DNA of 44,086 nucleotides from an uncultured Bacilli bacterium. GTDB lineage: Bacteria > Bacillota_I > Bacilli_A > RF39 > UBA660. Below the pieces are notes generated by a model, which was not told the DNA's origin, did not search any database, and saw nothing but the letters and a program-made list of their open reading frames with translations. The stretch's first letter is position 1. Every line of letters starts with the position of its first letter. Where the stretch lies: assembly GCA_947629475.1 (NCBI GenBank), contig CANRDV010000004.1:1-44086 (forward strand), in the 5' to 3' direction. The position numbers were made by a program, and so were the translations under genes. Below, one piece after another: positions 39,035-44,086 of this stretch.

Positions 39035-39661
39035 CTACTTTGTTCCAAATATCCTGTCGCCAGCATCTCCAAGTCCTGGTACAATATAACCATTTTCATT
39101 TAATTCCTTATCAACATAAGCTGTATAAAGTTCAACATCAGGATGGTCTTTTTTTATTCTTTCAAGTCCAACTGGAGCTGAGATAATTGATAAGAATTTA
39201 ATTTTCTTAACTCCTCGTTTTTTTAACATTTCAATGGCTGCAGAACCTGAACCTCCGGTTGCAAGCATTGGGTCTAAAATAATAACTGTTTTATCCTCTA
39301 CATTCTTAGGTAACTTGCAATAATATTCAACTGGCTCAAGAGTCTCTTCATTTCTAAATAAACCAATATGACCAATCTTAGCATTAGGCATTAACCTTAA
39401 TACTCCATCAACCATTCCCATACCTGCTCTTAAAATAGGTACAAAAGCATAATCATTTTCATCAATTTGTTTTCCAATTGTCTTGGTAATTGGAGTTTTA
39501 ATTTCAACCTCATGTAAAGGAGCATCCTTTAAAGCCTCATAACACAACATCATGCCAATTTCATTAATTAACTCTCGAAACTCCTTCGTTCCTGTTTTCT
39601 CATTTCTTAAAATTGAGATTTTATGTTCAATCATAGGATGTTTTAAGATTATTTCTTCCAT
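39035..39661 (-). CDS. upp: Uracil phosphoribosyltransferase
   Basis: [43 protein letters not shown]. Confidence 0.97.
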   Translation of the reverse strand: MEEIILKHPMIEHKISILRNEKTGTKEFRELINEIGMMLCYEALKDAPLHEVEIKTPITKTIGKQIDENDYAFVPILRAGMGMVDGVLRLMPNAKIGHIGLFRNEETLEPVEYYCKLPKNVEDKTVIILDPMLATGGSGSAAIEMLKKRGVKKIKFLSIISAPVGLERIKKDHPDVELYTAYVDKELNENGYIVPGLGDAGDRIFGTK

Positions 39662-39747
39662 ATATATAATTCCTCCTAAATCTTTAAATTGATAGTACCA
39701 TATTTTTTCTTAAAATTCAACTATTTTTAACAATAAATAGAAAAAAA

Positions 39748-39768
39748 TAGACCATAGTCTATTACATT
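39748..39768 (-). terminator. Terminator-like hairpin at end of holA
   Basis: aatagac-cata-gtctatt overlapping the holA stop region. Confidence 0.5.
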
Positions 39769-40667
39769 TCCATAACAAAAGTTAAAAAACAAATATTAGG
39801 TAATTGTTTACCACTTTTAATATCTTTATCCATAACTGCTAACTTGTAAAGTAAACTTAAAAGTTCTTTTTTACTATAAGTTAATCCTTTACTTCTAGCT
39901 AATTTAACAGGATACTCTTTAACTCCTAACTCTTCACTTATCTTACTATCACTTAATCTATTTAAGACTTTTACATTATAAATTAATCTTATTTGATTAC
40001 TTAAAAGTACTAATATTTGAAAGACTTCCGTTCCACTTTCAATAAAATGTGTATATAAATTATAACTTTTTACTTTATCCTTTTTTATAATAGCATCAAT
40101 TAAATCAAAGATAGTATTTAAGATAGTTTCTCGAACTGTTAAGTCAATATCTTCTTTTGCAATAACTTTTGTATCTAATTTATACATTTTAAGTTTATTA
40201 AGTTCTGAATTAATTTTATATAAATCATTACCTACTTTACTTAAGAAATAAGTAATTGTTGCTTTATCCATCTTATAATCTTCTAAATTATTTTTTACAT
40301 AAATTTCTAAATTAATATCTGATAAAGTTATTATTTTAAAATATTCTTTAATAGTTTTAACTACTTTTAAAACATTATTAATTTTAGGAGTTACTAAGAT
40401 TAAGATATTATCACTAGGATTTTTTAAGTATTTTACAAATTTATCTAAGTTAATATCTGTTTTTTCAGTAAGAAAGGGAGGATTATAACCAATTACTACT
40501 TTAGAATTTGCAAATAAACCATAAGTATCAAGTGATTCAATTACATCATCGATTGTATTTATAGTTAAATCAAATTTAATTACTTCCATATCTTTTTTGA
40601 TTATTTTATTAATTTCTTGATTGATTAGAAAGCTATTATCTCCCTCAATTATATATAACCTATCCAT
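39762..40667 (-). CDS. holA: DNA polymerase III delta subunit
   Basis: 301 aa HolA-like architecture (MDRLYIIEGDNSFLINQEINKI...), upstream overlap with alaS. Confidence 0.85.
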   Translation of the reverse strand: MDRLYIIEGDNSFLINQEINKIIKKDMEVIKFDLTINTIDDVIESLDTYGLFANSKVVIGYNPPFLTEKTDINLDKFVKYLKNPSDNILILVTPKINNVLKVVKTIKEYFKIITLSDINLEIYVKNNLEDYKMDKATITYFLSKVGNDLYKINSELNKLKMYKLDTKVIAKEDIDLTVRETILNTIFDLIDAIIKKDKVKSYNLYTHFIESGTEVFQILVLLSNQIRLIYNVKVLNRLSDSKISEELGVKEYPVKLARSKGLTYSKKELLSLLYKLAVMDKDIKSGKQLPNICFLTFVMEM

Positions 40668-40668
40668 G

Positions 40669-43347
40669 TTAAATACCAGATTTTACTTCGGTAAATGCAT
40701 CTTTTAATTTTTCTTTATCTTTACCAGAACCTTGGGCAAATCTTTCAGAACCTCCCCCATTACCTCCGGTTTTAGCTGTTACCATTTTAATAATTGTTGA
40801 TGCATTTATTCTTGAATTACTCCGAGCAATGAAAGTAATATTATCTTTTAAGATATTAGCGGTTAAGATAAAGATATTTTCATATTTATTAGCAAGTGTA
40901 TCTAAAATATTCTTTAAAGTTGAAGTATCTTCATCATGAGTTTCTATAAGTAAAAGGTTTATATCTTTAACTTTTTCAATTGTTTCTTCATATTTTGATA
41001 AGTCTGAAACAGCAGCCTCAGCTTTCATCTTTTCATATTTATTTGAAAATTCATGAGTTTTACTTGCTATTTCTAAATCTTTTTGTTTTAATTCAACAAT
41101 ATCCTTATAAGAATCTACTTTTGGAGTTTCAAATTTAATATTTAAATTTAATTTTAAGTTATCACGTTTAGCCATTAAGGAAATATTTTTAATTTTCATA
41201 ATATTTTTAACTATATTATCATTATATGGATGAGCTATATTTTCTAAAGCATCTTCGATTTTATCTCTGGTTACTCCAGTTATTCTCCAAGTGTTACTTC
41301 CTTTATTTTCTAAAGACATAATTGCAAATTTCTTGATATCTTTGGTGTTCTTAACATGACATCCTCCACATAATTCATGAGAATCTCCGATATTTACAAG
41401 TCGTACTTTATCTTTATATTTTTCAGTGAATAGTGCCATAACTTCATCTTTATTAATTTCATTATAATCTTTTAATTCAGTTACTCTTTTAATACCTTTT
41501 TGAATATAACTATTAACAAAGTCTTCTACTTTAATTAAGTCTTGGTCGGTTAGTTTGCCACGATAGACAAAGTCAAAACGTAGATAATTATCAGCAACAT
41601 AAGAACCTGCTTGATGAATATCTTTATCTATTAAAGTTCTTAAAGCAAGTTGTAAGATATGAACAGTTGAGTGGTTAGCTTCAATGCGAAGTCGTCTTTC
41701 TTTATCAACTAGCAAATCAAATTCATCACCTACTTCAATCTTCCCACTTAAAACTTTAACTTTATGAATATGTTGACCATTTGGAGCTTTGAAAACATCT
41801 AAAACTCTTACCTTGGTTTTCTCATTTACAAGCATTCCCGTATCACTTATCTCACCACCAGACTCTGCATAAAATGAGGTTTTATCAAAAACAACATAAC
41901 CAGTATTCGCTAAACTATCTTGGAATTTATCATTTTTTATTAAACTAATTACTTTACCTTTTAATTCATAAACTTCATAGACAAATTCTGATGCATCTTT
42001 AAAATTAAGCAATAATTCATTTTGATTTTGCATAGACTCATTTTCTTTCCGAGCATTTTTAGATAATTTCTTTTGAGCTTCCATACATTTATCAAATTCT
42101 TCTCTACTTGTTGTAAAGCCTTTTTCAGCAAGTACCTCTTGAGTTAACTCAAATGGGAAACCATAAGTATCATATAATTTAAAAGCATCTAACCCACTTA
42201 TGGTGTTATCAATTGAAGAGTCCATAAATTCAGCTAATTTCTTTTCTCCATTATCAAGGGTTTTTAAGAATAATTCTTCTTCTTCTTTAATTAACTCTTT
42301 AACTTCTTTTTTCTTATCTTTTAAATAAGGATAAACATCATCCATATTAGAAACAACTGAGTCTACTAATTTATACATGAAAGTTCCTTTTAAACCTAGT
42401 TTTCGTCCATATCTAACACTTCTTCTTAAAAGTCTTCTTAAAATATAACCCCGACCTACATTATCAAAGAAAGCACCATCGGCAAGAGCAAATGTTAAAG
42501 CTCTTATATGGTCAGCCATTACTTTATAAGGCATGGAACCATCATATAAGGTATCGCTTAATTCTTCAATTTGATTTATAATTGGTAAGAATAAATCTGT
42601 ATCAAAGTTTGAGTCAGCATCTTGGAAAATACAAGCCCATCTTTCAAGTCCTGCTCCTGTATCAATGTTCTTACTTGGAAGTTCTTTATAATCACTTCTC
42701 GCAACTCCCTCTTTTGCATTAAATTGACTAAATACATTATTCCAAATTTCAACAAAACGTTCATTGTCTTCACCTTTTTTGAAATGTTCTAAAGCTTTTT
42801 TGTCATAATCGTATTTTTCACCACGGTCAAAGAAAATTTCACTATCAGGTCCACATGGTCCTTCACCTATCTCCCAAAAGTTATCTTCAAGTTTAATGAT
42901 ATGGTCTTCTGGTACTCCTAAACTTTTCCATTTATTAAAAGTAAATTCATCATCAGGGTAAATTGTAAAATAAAGTTTCTCAATTGGAATATTAAACCAA
43001 TCTTTACTTGTTAAAAGTTCGATGGCAAAATCGGTTGCTTCATCTTTAAAGTAATCGCCAATTGAAAAATTACCCATCATTTCAAAGAAAGTATGATGAC
43101 GTCTTGTTACTCCTACATTTTCAATATCATTGGTTCTAATACATTTTTGAATATTAGTTATTCTTCGGTTATCTGGAACCATTGAACCATCAAAATACTT
43201 CTTTAAAGGGGTTACCCCAGCATTTATCCAAAGAAGTGAGTCATCATCCTTAGGAATTAAAGGAGCACTTGGAACAATCATATGTCCTTTACTAACAAAG
43301 AAATCTAACCACATTTTTCTTATTTCTTTACTTGTCATTTTTTTCAT
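40669..43347 (-). CDS. alaS: Alanyl-tRNA synthetase
   Basis: MTSKEIRKMWLDFFVSKGHMIVPSAPLIPKDDDSLLWINAGVTPLKKYF; HSTVHIL; ELCGGCHVKNT; GGNGGGSERFAQG. Confidence 0.98.
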   Translation of the reverse strand: MKKMTSKEIRKMWLDFFVSKGHMIVPSAPLIPKDDDSLLWINAGVTPLKKYFDGSMVPDNRRITNIQKCIRTNDIENVGVTRRHHTFFEMMGNFSIGDYFKDEATDFAIELLTSKDWFNIPIEKLYFTIYPDDEFTFNKWKSLGVPEDHIIKLEDNFWEIGEGPCGPDSEIFFDRGEKYDYDKKALEHFKKGEDNERFVEIWNNVFSQFNAKEGVARSDYKELPSKNIDTGAGLERWACIFQDADSNFDTDLFLPIINQIEELSDTLYDGSMPYKVMADHIRALTFALADGAFFDNVGRGYILRRLLRRSVRYGRKLGLKGTFMYKLVDSVVSNMDDVYPYLKDKKKEVKELIKEEEELFLKTLDNGEKKLAEFMDSSIDNTISGLDAFKLYDTYGFPFELTQEVLAEKGFTTSREEFDKCMEAQKKLSKNARKENESMQNQNELLLNFKDASEFVYEVYELKGKVISLIKNDKFQDSLANTGYVVFDKTSFYAESGGEISDTGMLVNEKTKVRVLDVFKAPNGQHIHKVKVLSGKIEVGDEFDLLVDKERRLRIEANHSTVHILQLALRTLIDKDIHQAGSYVADNYLRFDFVYRGKLTDQDLIKVEDFVNSYIQKGIKRVTELKDYNEINKDEVMALFTEKYKDKVRLVNIGDSHELCGGCHVKNTKDIKKFAIMSLENKGSNTWRITGVTRDKIEDALENIAHPYNDNIVKNIMKIKNISLMAKRDNLKLNLNIKFETPKVDSYKDIVELKQKDLEIASKTHEFSNKYEKMKAEAAVSDLSKYEETIEKVKDINLLLIETHDEDTSTLKNILDTLANKYENIFILTANILKDNITFIARSNSRINASTIIKMVTAKTGGNGGGSERFAQGSGKDKEKLKDAFTEVKSGI

Positions 43348-44045
43348 TTTATATCCCTCTTTCTACATAAATTTAATATTTCATCTACTACTTCTTCTTG
43401 AGTTAAATTAGAAGTATCTAATAAAATCGCATCACTGGCTTGTTTTAATGGACTAACACTTCTGTGCATATCTCGATAGTCTCTTTCTTCAATATCTTTT
43501 TTAATATCTTCTAAATTAACATTTAAACCTTTTTCGGTTTGTTCTTTATATCTTCTCTTAGCTCTCTCATCTACACTTGCTGTTAAATATATTTTTAAAG
43601 TGGCATTTGGAAGTACTACTGTTCCAATATCCCTACCATCCATAATAACATTAGTTTTACTTGATATTTCTTGTTGAAGTTTAACCATTTTTTCTCGAAC
43701 TTTTGGATAAACACTTACTTTACTAGCACCTCTACTTGCATCTTCACTTCTAATCTCTTGACTTACATCTTCATGATTTAAATAAATCTTATTTAAACCA
43801 TCTTCATTTTTAAGTTCAATTATTACATTAGGAACATTCATATTAACTATCTTTTCTGAATCTAAAGATAAATTGTTTTTTAGATAATATAAACCAAAAG
43901 CACGATACATCGCCCCTGTATCAATATAAACAATCCCTAATCTTTTAGCAATCTCTTTAGAAACACTACTCTTCCCAGCTCCAGCTGGTCCATCAATTGC
44001 AATACTATAATTTTGTCGAGTAGACGACTTCCATTCTTTTTCCAT
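43344..44045 (-). CDS. cmk: Cytidylate kinase
   Basis: IAIDGPAGAGKSSVSKEIAKRLGIVYIDTGAMYRA; MDGRDIGTVVLPNA. Confidence 0.96.
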   Translation of the reverse strand: MEKEWKSSTRQNYSIAIDGPAGAGKSSVSKEIAKRLGIVYIDTGAMYRAFGLYYLKNNLSLDSEKIVNMNVPNVIIELKNEDGLNKIYLNHEDVSQEIRSEDASRGASKVSVYPKVREKMVKLQQEISSKTNVIMDGRDIGTVVLPNATLKIYLTASVDERAKRRYKEQTEKGLNVNLEDIKKDIEERDYRDMHRSVSPLKQASDAILLDTSNLTQEEVVDEILNLCRKRDIK

Positions 44046-44086
44046 AAATTATAAACCTCTCTTCCCATTTTTTAAACTTTGTGTGA

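Noticed and set aside
40669-43347. Possible T-box leader in front of alaS
   Set aside because: alaS start overlaps the cmk stop, so there is no leader space for a T-box.
1-44086. Alternative genetic code (UGA=Trp) as in Mollicutes
   Set aside because: Conserved Trp positions examined (e.g. WXG motif, EssC, AlaS) are encoded by TGG and TGA is not needed to extend any conserved protein.
1-44086. tRNA or rRNA genes
   Set aside because: No cloverleaf-like or T-loop-like sequence recognised in intergenic regions; a tRNAscan/Infernal run would be needed to exclude them formally.

Overview
AT-rich, low-GC Gram-positive-type (Firmicutes/Mollicutes-like) chromosomal window with almost all genes on the minus strand. 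It contains: (i) a type VII secretion (T7SSb-like) locus at ~1-9365, with EssC ATPase, YukD/EsaB-like protein, two WXG100 proteins and several helical or Gly/Ser-rich putative substrates; (ii) a housekeeping backbone (rpsP-KH protein, queA, ruvBA, tdk, two M16 peptidases, LtaS-like sulfatase, P-type ATPase, GT2, flippase, mscL, upp, holA, alaS, cmk); (iii) PD-(D/E)XK/Rpn-family-like genes at 12828-13976 and 33587-34841; (iv) the main discovery, a complete 'recombinase-in-trio' (RIT-type) mobile element at ~34867-38291. The element has three overlapping plus-strand tyrosine recombinase genes bounded by a perfect 86-bp inverted repeat and flanked by a 7-bp direct repeat (ATAGGAT). It has split an Rpn-like gene: the first 22 codons lie right of the element, the rest lies left, and removing the element plus one 7-bp repeat restores the frame. 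The Rpn-like genes share an internal Shine-Dalgarno-like sequence plus ATG at the same position, and one is followed by a tandem duplicate of only its C-terminal module, suggesting an intragenic C-terminal antitoxin arrangement. All assignments come from reading the sequence and family knowledge; no searches were run.
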